A stretch of DNA of 64,000 nt from an uncultured Nocardioides sp. (GTDB lineage Bacteria > Actinomycetota > Actinomycetes > Propionibacteriales > Nocardioidaceae): contig NZ_CANKZF010000003.1 of the NCBI RefSeq assembly GCF_947488515.1, positions 248,001-312,000 on the forward strand, written 5' to 3'. This document shows, one piece after another, positions 53,501-60,354 of this stretch. Position numbers and translations under genes: made by a program. The notes under the pieces were generated by a model. It searched no databases, had not been told where the DNA came from, and saw nothing but the letters and a program-made list of their open reading frames with translations. Numbering within the stretch: position 1 is the first letter of the stretch; each line of letters begins with the position of its first letter.

Positions 53501-55134
53501 CGGTCGGGGATGGTGCCGCCGCTGGTGACGGCGAGCCGCTGGGCGCCGGGGCGACCGCTGAGCTGGCCGGTCACCCGGTCCCAGACGATGCGCGGGCGCA
53601 GCTCGGCGAACTCGTCGCTCGGGTAGCGGCCGCTGAGCAGGTCGAGGGTGGCGTCGTAGGCGCTGCGGGGGAGCTGGGTGTAGGACGCGGCGCGGGTCAT
53701 GAGCGAGAACAGCTCGTCGACCTGCCACTCCTCCATGGCGAGCGCCGCCACGACCTGCTGGGCCAGGACGTCGAGCGGGTTGGTGGGCACCGCCATCTTC
53801 TCGATGGCTCCCGAGCGCATCCGCTCGACCGACACGGCCGTCTGCGCGAGGTCGCCGCGGTGCTTGGGGAACAGCACGCCCCGGCTCACCTCGCCGACCT
53901 GGTGGCCGGCGCGACCGACGCGCTGGAGCGCGCTGGCGACGCTGGGCGGCGACTCGATCTGGATGACGAGGTCGACCGAGCCCATGTCGATGCCGAGCTC
54001 GAGGCTGCTGGTCGCGACGACGCAGGGGAGGCGACCGCGCTTGAGGTCGTCCTCGATGATGGCGCGCTGCTCCTTGGAGACCGAGCCGTGGTGGGCCTTG
54101 GCGATGACGGCCTCGGTGCCGCTGCTCTGGCCCGACTGCGCCATCACCTGGGCGGGCGGCCTGCGGTCCTCCGCTGGTCGCTGCGCGCCCGTCGCGTCCG
54201 GGTCCTGCTGACGAGCGGCGGCGCGCTCGGCCGCGATCTCGTTGAGGCGGGCGGTGAGCCGCTCGGCGAGCCGGCGCGAGTTGGCGAAGACGATCGTGGA
54301 ACGGTGCTGCTCGACGAGGTCGACGACGTGCTCCTCCACGTGGGGCCAGATGCTCGTCGATCGGCCGGGGTCGCCGGACTCCTCGTCGTACTCCTCGGGC
54401 ATGGTCATGTCCTCGACGGGCACGACGACGCGCAGGTCCCACTCCTTGGTGCTGGGCGGGGAGACGATCTCGACGGGCTGGGTGCCGCCGAGGAAGCGGG
54501 CGACCTCCTCGAGGGGACGGACGGTCGCGCTGAGCCCGATGCGCTGGGCCGGCCGCTCGAGCAGGTGGTCGAGGCGTTCGAGGCTGATGCCGAGGTGGGC
54601 GCCGCGCTTGGTGCCGGCGACCGCGTGGACCTCGTCGATGATGACGGTGTCGACGCCGCGGAGCGTCTCGCGCGCCTGGCTGGTCAGCATGAGGAACAGC
54701 GACTCGGGCGTCGTGATGAGGATGTCGGGCGGGGTCGTGCCGAGCTTGCGCCGATCGGCGGGGCTGGTGTCGCCCGAGCGCAGGCCGACGGTGATGTCGG
54801 GGACAGCGGTCTCGAGCCGCTCGGCGGTGTTGCGGATGCCGATCAGCGGGGCGCGGAGGTTGCGCTCGACGTCGACGCCGAGCGCCTTGAGCGGGGAGAT
54901 GTAGAGCACGCGCGTGCGGCGGGTCTTGTCGTCGGGGCGCTCGGTGCTGAGGAGCCGGTCGATCGCGTGGAGGAAGGCACTGAGGGTCTTGCCGCTGCCG
55001 GTGGGCGCGACGACCAGCGCGTTCCTGCCGGCGGCGATGGCGTCCCAGGCGCCTTCCTGCGCCGGAGTCGGGCTCGCGAAGGACGCTTCGAACCACTCGC
55101 GCGTGGGTGCGCTGAAGCGGTCGAGGGCGGTCAT
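50587..55134 (-). CDS. lhr: Lhr-type ATP-dependent helicase
   Basis: Lhr is a large SF2 DNA helicase linked to repair. The 1515-residue protein has the Q-motif/Walker A region at ~12-45 (NALVVAPTGSGKTLSAFLHA), DEVH in VIIDEVHAVAGTKRG, motif III SATVRPLEEVARFLGG and the C-terminal helicase motifs (QRVGRAGHQVG). The ~700-residue Lhr-specific C-terminal winged-helix and beta-barrel region follows. The start is ATG at 55134; an upstream ATG at 55164 would add ten residues. It overlaps nei by 8 bp. Confidence 0.95.
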   Translation of the reverse strand: MTALDRFSAPTREWFEASFASPTPAQEGAWDAIAAGRNALVVAPTGSGKTLSAFLHAIDRLLSTERPDDKTRRTRVLYISPLKALGVDVERNLRAPLIGIRNTAERLETAVPDITVGLRSGDTSPADRRKLGTTPPDILITTPESLFLMLTSQARETLRGVDTVIIDEVHAVAGTKRGAHLGISLERLDHLLERPAQRIGLSATVRPLEEVARFLGGTQPVEIVSPPSTKEWDLRVVVPVEDMTMPEEYDEESGDPGRSTSIWPHVEEHVVDLVEQHRSTIVFANSRRLAERLTARLNEIAAERAAARQQDPDATGAQRPAEDRRPPAQVMAQSGQSSGTEAVIAKAHHGSVSKEQRAIIEDDLKRGRLPCVVATSSLELGIDMGSVDLVIQIESPPSVASALQRVGRAGHQVGEVSRGVLFPKHRGDLAQTAVSVERMRSGAIEKMAVPTNPLDVLAQQVVAALAMEEWQVDELFSLMTRAASYTQLPRSAYDATLDLLSGRYPSDEFAELRPRIVWDRVTGQLSGRPGAQRLAVTSGGTIPDRGLFGVFLVGEKASRVGELDEEMVYESRVGDIFALGATSWRIEDITHDRVLVTPAPGIPGRLPFWKGDALGRPAELGAAVGAFTRELAAKPAATAIDSVRERGLDANAATNLVTYLGEQREATQVVPNDTQIVVERFRDELGDWRLVVHSPYGTPVHAPWALAINARLRERFDVDGQAVASDDGIVIRIPDTDAEPPTGEVIVFEPEEIEQLVTQEVGGSALFASRFRECAARALLLPRRDPGRRSPLWQQRQRSAQLLEVASQYPAFPIVLEAVRECLQDVYDLPALVTLLGRVQRREVNVLDVATTQPSPFARSLLFGYVAQFVYEGDSPIAERRAAALSLDQGLLAELLGRAELRELLDPEVLTEVEAELQWLATDRRARNAEAVADLLRLVGPLSVEEIRARSVDGADVEGWLASLDRRVAVVRMAGDDRWTAIEDIGRLRDGLGVPVPVGTPDAFLQLPEDPLGDLVSRYARSHGPFTTAEVAARLGLGEAVARQTLQRLAHRGRVLDGEFRPSGSGTEWCDAEVLRKLRRRSLARLRQEIEPVSHDAVARFLPTWQRVGGSLRGVDGVVAAIDQLAGCPVPASALEPLVLAARVRDYEPSMLDELTASGEVIWTGHAPLPGSDGWVSLHLADQAHLTLPEVEGDEPDGLQRAVLDALDPGGAWFFRQLADRVGSTSDADLSSALWELTWKGLVTNDTLAPLRALVRSGTPSHRTRRTPPRLGRTTGGRMPVRTGPPETAGRWALLPDRDGDPTRRAHARAEHLLERHGVVTRGAVVSERIVGGFAGVYKVLSAFEDTGRCRRGYFIEGLGAAQFGSAGAIDRLRTFAEPDSVKPGTKPSVVALAATDPANVFGAALPWPDAGDPERTGHRPGRKAGALVVLVDGALTVYVERGGRTLLTWNDDLDVLTPAMGVLADAARRGALGRLTVEKADGQALIGSGGETPIRLALTAAGFLATPKGLRLRA

Positions 55135-55287
55135 GCCCTGCAGTCTTGCACCGGGGGCTGACATCAGGCCCCGCCCTTGGGGCTGGGCAGGGCGTTCGGC
55201 CGCCGATTCTTCGGCGCGGGGCCACCAAATCGGGCATGTCGGTGCGATTCGGCCGCCCTCCACCGGACGAGCGCGCACGCTGTCGGC

Positions 55288-55512
55288 ATGACAGCGGTGA
55301 TGCTCGACGAGACGGCCACGGTGATCCGTGAGCTCGCTCGCGCCGCCGAGGCCTTCGCGCAGCGCGCACAGGAGCAGGAGGCCTGCCGCGACCGCGCACG
55401 TCCCGGCACCGCCGTGCAGCACCGTCACGCGCACTCCGCCACCCTGTGGCGGCTGGCCGAGTCGAGCCTGCGCGCGCGGATCAGCGAGCTGGAGGCCGCG
55501 CCGGCCGCGTGA
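55288..55512 (+). CDS. Small hypothetical protein
   Basis: A 74-residue, mostly helical product begins MTAVMLDETATVIRELARAA and continues with an Ala/Gln/Glu-rich segment and RISELEAAPAA at the end. No family is recognised. The start is unsupported by a strong ribosome site, and the gene is divergent from lhr, so it could be a real small gene or chance coding in GC-rich DNA. Confidence 0.45.
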   Translation: MTAVMLDETATVIRELARAAEAFAQRAQEQEACRDRARPGTAVQHRHAHSATLWRLAESSLRARISELEAAPAA

Positions 55513-55636
55513 CCGGTACGCCCGCACGTCGCCGTCGCGGGGTGGACCGAACGTCCTCAACTTGGGAGACGCCCTCGCAGCAGCCCGCGCCGTAGTGTCG
55601 CGGGGAGAGTCGCCCCCACGACTGGAAGGTCGAGCA

Positions 55637-57187
55637 ATGGGAACTCATGCCCGGACATCCCGGATCGTGGCCGTCGCGAGCCTCGCCGCCGCCGTGCTCG
55701 CCGCCCTCGCCTCGGTCGGGGCCGCTGCCGCGCCCGCCGAGCCCGGAGTGCGAGCACCCGGGGGACCACGGTTCACCGCAGGCGCCGACGGTGCCGGGGA
55801 CCCCTACTTCCCCCGGGCCGGCAACGGCGGCTACGACGTCATCCACTACGACCTCGACATCGACTACGAGCCTCCGACGGCGACGGTCCCGCCGACCCCG
55901 CTCGCGCAGGTCCGTGGTCGCCTCGACGGCGTTGCGACGATCGACCTCGTCGCGCGCCAGGACCTCGACCGGTTCAACCTCGACCTGCGCGGCATGACGG
56001 TGTCGGCGCTGACCATCAACGGGAAGCGGGCCACGGCCGTCGCGCCCCCGGCGGACGGGGCGGAGGTCGAGGGAGCGGCGTACTGGCACGTGCAGGACGC
56101 CGCCGACCGACGTTGGGAGCTGACGGTGCAGCCCCGACCCAAGCTCAAGGCCGGCCAGTCGGCGCGGGTGGTCGTCACCTACGGCGGCGAGACCACGCGT
56201 CCGACCGACATCGAGGGGGCGCTCTACGGCTGGGTCACCACCCGCGACGGTGCCATGGTGGTCAGCGAGCCGGAGGGGTCGATGACGTGGTACCCGGTCA
56301 GCGACCACCAGAGGGACAAGGCGACCTACAGCTTCGAGATCACCGTGCCGGCCGGGAAGACCGCCGTGGCCAACGGCCTGCCGGCCGGGGACCCGGTGAC
56401 GGCCGGTGACCGGACCACCTGGTCCTGGGACGCCCCCGACCAGCAGGCCAGCTACCTCACCACCGCGTCGGTCGGCGACTTCGTGCAGCGACCGGTGACG
56501 ACGTCGGCGAGCGGGGTGCCGATCCTCGACTTCGTCGACAGCAAGATCGCGGGGAACGCGTTGGCAACCACCAATGCCAGCCTGGCGTTGCAACCGCGCA
56601 TGATCGACTTCTTCGAGTCCCGGTTCGGCGTCTACCCGTTCAACTCGTTCGGCTCGATCGTCGACAACGACAGCGTGGGCTACGCGCTGGAGACGCAGAC
56701 GCGCCCGGTCTACTCGGGCTCGGCCGGCCAGGGCACGGTCGCGCACGAGCTCGCCCACCAGTGGCTCGGCAACGCGGTCAGTCCGGACGGGTGGCGCGAC
56801 ATCTGGCTCAACGAGGGCTGGGCGACCTACGCGGCCTGGATGTGGGCAGAGGAGAACGGTGGCACCACGGCCCAGCAGGCGTTCGCCAACTGGTACGCCC
56901 CCGCCCGCACGCCGGCGTACTGGGCGCTGCCCATCGCCGACCCCGGCCCGCTCGGGCTGTTCGCGACGCAGGTCTACAACCGAGGCGCGGGCACGCTCCA
57001 CGCGCTGCGCACGAAGGTGGGCGACGAGGTGTTCTTCGCGGCGACGCGCGAGTGGCTCCGGCGCTACGACGACTCGACCGGGACCACCGACGACTTCATC
57101 GCGGTCTTCGAGGAGGAGTCCGGCCAGGACCTCTCGGCGTTCTTCGACACCTGGCTGTTCGCCCCGGCGAAGCCCACGAGCTGGTAG
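55637..57187 (+). CDS. Secreted M1 family aminopeptidase-like metallopeptidase
   Basis: The 516-residue protein has a signal peptide (SRIVAVASLAAAVLAALASV, cleaved after AAA near residue 32). A beta-rich M1 N-terminal domain follows, then a thermolysin-like catalytic domain with zinc site HELAHQWLGN and the third ligand in NEGWATYAAW. It ends before the helical C-terminal domain found in full M1 aminopeptidases, so it is the short form seen in secreted actinobacterial members. GGAAGG precedes ATG 55637. It likely releases N-terminal residues from peptides outside the cell. Confidence 0.92.
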   Translation: MGTHARTSRIVAVASLAAAVLAALASVGAAAAPAEPGVRAPGGPRFTAGADGAGDPYFPRAGNGGYDVIHYDLDIDYEPPTATVPPTPLAQVRGRLDGVATIDLVARQDLDRFNLDLRGMTVSALTINGKRATAVAPPADGAEVEGAAYWHVQDAADRRWELTVQPRPKLKAGQSARVVVTYGGETTRPTDIEGALYGWVTTRDGAMVVSEPEGSMTWYPVSDHQRDKATYSFEITVPAGKTAVANGLPAGDPVTAGDRTTWSWDAPDQQASYLTTASVGDFVQRPVTTSASGVPILDFVDSKIAGNALATTNASLALQPRMIDFFESRFGVYPFNSFGSIVDNDSVGYALETQTRPVYSGSAGQGTVAHELAHQWLGNAVSPDGWRDIWLNEGWATYAAWMWAEENGGTTAQQAFANWYAPARTPAYWALPIADPGPLGLFATQVYNRGAGTLHALRTKVGDEVFFAATREWLRRYDDSTGTTDDFIAVFEEESGQDLSAFFDTWLFAPAKPTSW

Positions 57188-57198
57188 CGCGCCGCTCC

Positions 57199-57870
57199 TC
57201 AGTCGCCGCTGCCGGCGCTCGGCTCCACGACGCAGGGCGCCAGCGCGATCTGCGAGAGCTCCGAGTACGTCGTCCCGGACGCACCGAACGACGCTCGGAC
57301 GAGCGTGATGTGGGACGGCGCCCAGGAAGGGCCGGCGTGGGGGGCCTCCGCGCCCACGACGGTGGCGGGCAACGGTGCACCGTCCTCACCCTCGACGGAG
57401 CCGACGACGAGCTCGCTGCGGAAGCTCCGGCGGTCGAGGAAGAACCGCTGCTGGCGGGCGACCTCGTTGACGTGGCCGTACATGGCACGCAGTGCGTCGA
57501 CGTCGCCGCCGAGCTGGGCCGTCACGGTGTGGGGCTCGGACTCCGTGACGCTCACGCCGGTGGTGCGGAGCACGGGTGCCGGCCAGGAGCCGGCCACCGC
57601 TGTGAGGGCTCGGGCGAGACCATCAGCGTCGTCGCCGGTGACGTTGCCGAACTTGGCCAGGCGGACGAACACGCCATCGGACGACACCGGACGCAGGGCG
57701 ACGGACGGCGCGGTGCGCGACGCACCGCCGCGGCGACCGCGGATGCGGTCCAGGAGGCCGCGGCCCGGTTCGTCGGTGGTTGACGGAGCCGTTGCGCACA
57801 GCGCCTGCGCAGCATCGAGAGCGTCTCGGACCACCTCCGGTGGCGGGACGATCACGGCGAGCAGCTGCAT
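57199..57870 (-). CDS. LigT-like 2H phosphoesterase-family protein, one histidine missing
   Basis: The 223-residue protein resembles the 2'-5' RNA ligase/LigT (2H) fold: MQLLAVIVPPPEVVRDALDA is its first strand-helix, and SHITLVRASF provides the second HxT motif. Where the first HxT motif is expected (before FVRLAKFGNVTGDDADGLAR) no histidine is seen. It may be inactive as a phosphoesterase and act as a binding protein. The start at 57870 follows AAGGAGG by about 7 bases. It is convergent with the M1 gene, with an 11-bp gap. Confidence 0.75.
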   Translation of the reverse strand: MQLLAVIVPPPEVVRDALDAAQALCATAPSTTDEPGRGLLDRIRGRRGGASRTAPSVALRPVSSDGVFVRLAKFGNVTGDDADGLARALTAVAGSWPAPVLRTTGVSVTESEPHTVTAQLGGDVDALRAMYGHVNEVARQQRFFLDRRSFRSELVVGSVEGEDGAPLPATVVGAEAPHAGPSWAPSHITLVRASFGASGTTYSELSQIALAPCVVEPSAGSGD

Positions 57871-58050
57871 GCGTTGGCCTCCTTCGACGGCGACCGCGGT
57901 CGCGACCCGGTCCATCGGAACGGGGTCACCCTAGCCACAGCCGGCATCGTGCGACGGGGATCCACAACAGCCTCCTCCACCCGCGGTTTGCGTGTGCGCC
58001 GGGTCCGAGCAATGGTGAGGGGGACACATTCTCCATTCGGAAGGAGAGCC

Positions 58051-58326
58051 ATGCTCGCTCTCACCGAGAACGTGACCGACATCGTGAAGCAGCTCGCCGA
58101 CGAGGTGCCCGAGATCACCGCCCTCCGTATCGCCACCGAGGCGGACGGGGAGTCCCTGTCCGTGAGCCCGGCCGACCACGCCGAGAGCGACGACCAGGTC
58201 ATCGAGCAGGACGGCGCGACCGTCTACGTCGACGGACCGGCGTCGGAGCTCCTCGCCGACAAGGTGCTGGACGGCGCCGTGGACGAGGACGGCACCATCC
58301 AGTTCGCGCTGGGCCAGCAGGCCTGA
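58051..58326 (+). CDS. HesB/IscA-like protein without cysteines
   Basis: The 91-residue protein matches the small HesB-like family (MLALTENVTDIVKQLADE, ATVYVDGPASELLADKVLDG, FALGQQA). Classical IscA proteins hold Fe-S clusters with three cysteines. None of the 91 residues here is cysteine, so cluster assembly by that route is unlikely. These proteins are common in actinobacteria and sometimes mislabelled as adhesins. AAGGAG lies 4 bases before the ATG. A strong terminator follows. Confidence 0.85.
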   Translation: MLALTENVTDIVKQLADEVPEITALRIATEADGESLSVSPADHAESDDQVIEQDGATVYVDGPASELLADKVLDGAVDEDGTIQFALGQQA

Positions 58327-58349
58327 CTCGCGCGACTGGCACCGACTGA

Positions 58350-58383
58350 CGGAGTCCCGGGCCCATGGGGGTCCGGGACTCCG
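58350..58383 (+). terminator. intrinsic terminator after the HesB-like gene
   Basis: CGGAGTCCCGG (58350-58360) pairs perfectly with CCGGGACTCCG (58373-58383) around a 12-base loop, 24 bp after the stop codon. Confidence 0.85.
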
Positions 58384-58462
58384 GTGTCTCCGGGCGCTCT
58401 CGGCCGCCCGGACGGCGGTCGGTTCGGGGCGCCGCCTTGGCGGAGGTGACAGCATCGGACGG

Positions 58463-59260
58463 GTGACCGACCTCGACCTGCAGCTGCCCGACCAGACCCT
58501 GACGTTGACGAACGGGACGAGCATCCCGCTGCTGGGCTTCGGCACCTGGCAGATCACCGGGGACGACGCAGTCCGCGCGACGGCTGCCGCGCTCGAGGCC
58601 GGCTACCGGCACCTCGACACCGCGACGGTGTACGGCAACGAAGCCGAGGTGGGCCGCGCACTCGCCGAGAGCGGTGTCGCGCGCGAGGACGTGTTCGTCA
58701 CGACCAAGTGCCCGCCGGGCCGCGCCGGCCGCGAGCTCGAGACCCTGCGCGAGAGCCTCGACCTGCTACGCACCGACCACGTCGACCTCTGGCTCGTCCA
58801 CTGGTCGGGCAAGGGCTCGACGAACGTCGACATGTGGCGCGCGTTCGTGGAGGCTCGCGAGCTGGGCCTGACCCGCGAGATCGGCGTGAGCAACTTCGAC
58901 GCCGCGCTCATCGACGAGGTCACCGACGCGACCGGCGTGCGGCCGGCGATCGACCAGATCGAGTGGAGCCCGCTCCTCTTCGACGCCGGGACGCTGCAGG
59001 AGCACCGCGAGCGCGACGTGGCCGTCGAGGGCTACAGCGCCCTGAGGGGCGGCACCCTCGACCACCCCGCGATCGTCGCGATCGCCGAGCGGCTCGACCG
59101 CACCCCCGCCCAGGTCATCATCCGGTGGCACCTCCAGCACGACGTCGTCGTGATCCCGAAGTCGACGCACCCGGAGCGGATCCGGTCGAACGCCGACGTC
59201 GGCGGGTTCACCCTGGCCGATGAGGACATGGCGACGCTCGACGCCCTGGGCGGGCGCTGA
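58463..59260 (+). CDS. Aldo/keto reductase
   Basis: The 265-residue enzyme is a TIM-barrel NADPH-dependent aldo/keto reductase. The catalytic tetrad is D52, Y57, K82 and H113. Other marks are IPLLGFGTWQIT at the start, GLTREIGVSNF and the NADPH-binding VVVIPKSTHPERIRSNADV. The family acts on many carbonyl compounds, such as 2,5-diketo-gluconate, so the substrate is open. GTG 58463 is the start; CAGCAT at 58450-58455 may be a -10 element for a leaderless message. Confidence 0.93.
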   Translation: MTDLDLQLPDQTLTLTNGTSIPLLGFGTWQITGDDAVRATAAALEAGYRHLDTATVYGNEAEVGRALAESGVAREDVFVTTKCPPGRAGRELETLRESLDLLRTDHVDLWLVHWSGKGSTNVDMWRAFVEARELGLTREIGVSNFDAALIDEVTDATGVRPAIDQIEWSPLLFDAGTLQEHRERDVAVEGYSALRGGTLDHPAIVAIAERLDRTPAQVIIRWHLQHDVVVIPKSTHPERIRSNADVGGFTLADEDMATLDALGGR

Positions 59261-59329
59261 CGGCCAGGTGGGCCGTCTCGCCAGGCTGTCGTCGCCGGGG
59301 AGCGCTCGCCACGGCTCGAGCTGCAACAG

Positions 59330-60217
59330 CTAAGCGTCCAGCACCTCGCGCCACGAGTGCTGCGGCTCGAAGCCGAGCAGCTCACGCGCCTTGTCGATGG
59401 CGTAGAAGGTCTCGTCGCGGCCCATCTCCCGCCGCACCTCCACCCCGTCGTAGAACCGCTCGACGACCTCGTCGGTCGTGGCCGCCACCGACATGTCCGC
59501 GTTGGCGACGTTGAAGACCTCGTAGCCGAGGCCGTCGGTCGCCAGGCAGCGCTGCACCATCTGGCCGAGGTCGCGCACGTCGATGTAGGCGAAGATGTTG
59601 CGCCGGCGCAGCGCCGGGTCGTCGAGGAAGTCCGGGAACAGCTCGGTGTACTCGTGCGGCTCGATGACGTTGTTGATCCGCAGGCCGTAGATGTCGGCCC
59701 CGGTGCGTGCCTGGAACGAGCGCGCGGTCACCTCGTTGGCGACCTTCGACATCGCGTAGGAGTCCTCCGGGACGGTCGGGTGCTCCTCGTCGACCGGGAC
59801 GTAGAGCGGGCGCCGCTCGCCCTGCGCGAAGCAGACGCCGTACGTCGTCTCGGACGAGGCGAAGACGACCTTGCGGATGCCGAGCCGGGTCGCCGCCTCG
59901 AGCACGTGGTAGGTGCTGAGCACGTTGGTCGCGTACGTCGCCGAGTCGGCCGTGCGCAGGATCGCGGGCACGGCGGCGAAGTGCACCACGGCGTCGTACG
60001 ACGGCATCGCAGGCAGGTCGAGCTCGTCGAACGTCGCCAGCCCGGCGAGCGCGGACCAGACCTGGCCGGCGTCGGTCAGGTCGACCTGCAGGTCGTGGAC
60101 GTCGGGGTGCCCGAGCGGCACGAGGTCGGCGTTGGTGACCTGGTGGCCCTGCCCGGCGAGGAAGGGAGCGACGTGCCGGCCGGCCTTGCCGCTGCCACCG
60201 GTGAAGAAGATGCGCAT
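59330..60217 (-). CDS. NAD-dependent epimerase/dehydratase
   Basis: The 295-residue short-chain protein begins MRIFFTGGSGKAGRHVAPFL, the NAD-binding glycine turn, and carries the SDR active site YAMSK in PEDSYAMSKVANEVTARSFQ, with Ser near SSETTYG. It most resembles UDP-sugar epimerases/dehydratases, but the substrate loop (HEYTELFPDFLDDPA) does not identify a sugar. It is convergent with the aldo/keto reductase and divergent from the LuxR-type regulator. Confidence 0.9.
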   Translation of the reverse strand: MRIFFTGGSGKAGRHVAPFLAGQGHQVTNADLVPLGHPDVHDLQVDLTDAGQVWSALAGLATFDELDLPAMPSYDAVVHFAAVPAILRTADSATYATNVLSTYHVLEAATRLGIRKVVFASSETTYGVCFAQGERRPLYVPVDEEHPTVPEDSYAMSKVANEVTARSFQARTGADIYGLRINNVIEPHEYTELFPDFLDDPALRRRNIFAYIDVRDLGQMVQRCLATDGLGYEVFNVANADMSVAATTDEVVERFYDGVEVRREMGRDETFYAIDKARELLGFEPQHSWREVLDA

Positions 60218-60341
60218 GGCACTTTCCTACTCCGTGCCCGAAGGGGTGGTCGACCGCCGGCCGTGGTGCGCCGGCCGGGACGTCGTCGCGGGACGCGGAA
60301 AAGACCTGTCCCAGCGGTGGCGTGTCCTGACTTCATCTCGT

Positions 60342-60347
60342 TAGAGT
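60342..60347 (+). promoter_or_regulatory. putative -10 element of the LuxR-type regulator
   Basis: TAGAGT ends 7 bases before the GTG start at 60355, with no ribosome site between. Confidence 0.5.
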
Positions 60348-60354
60348 CAGCGGC

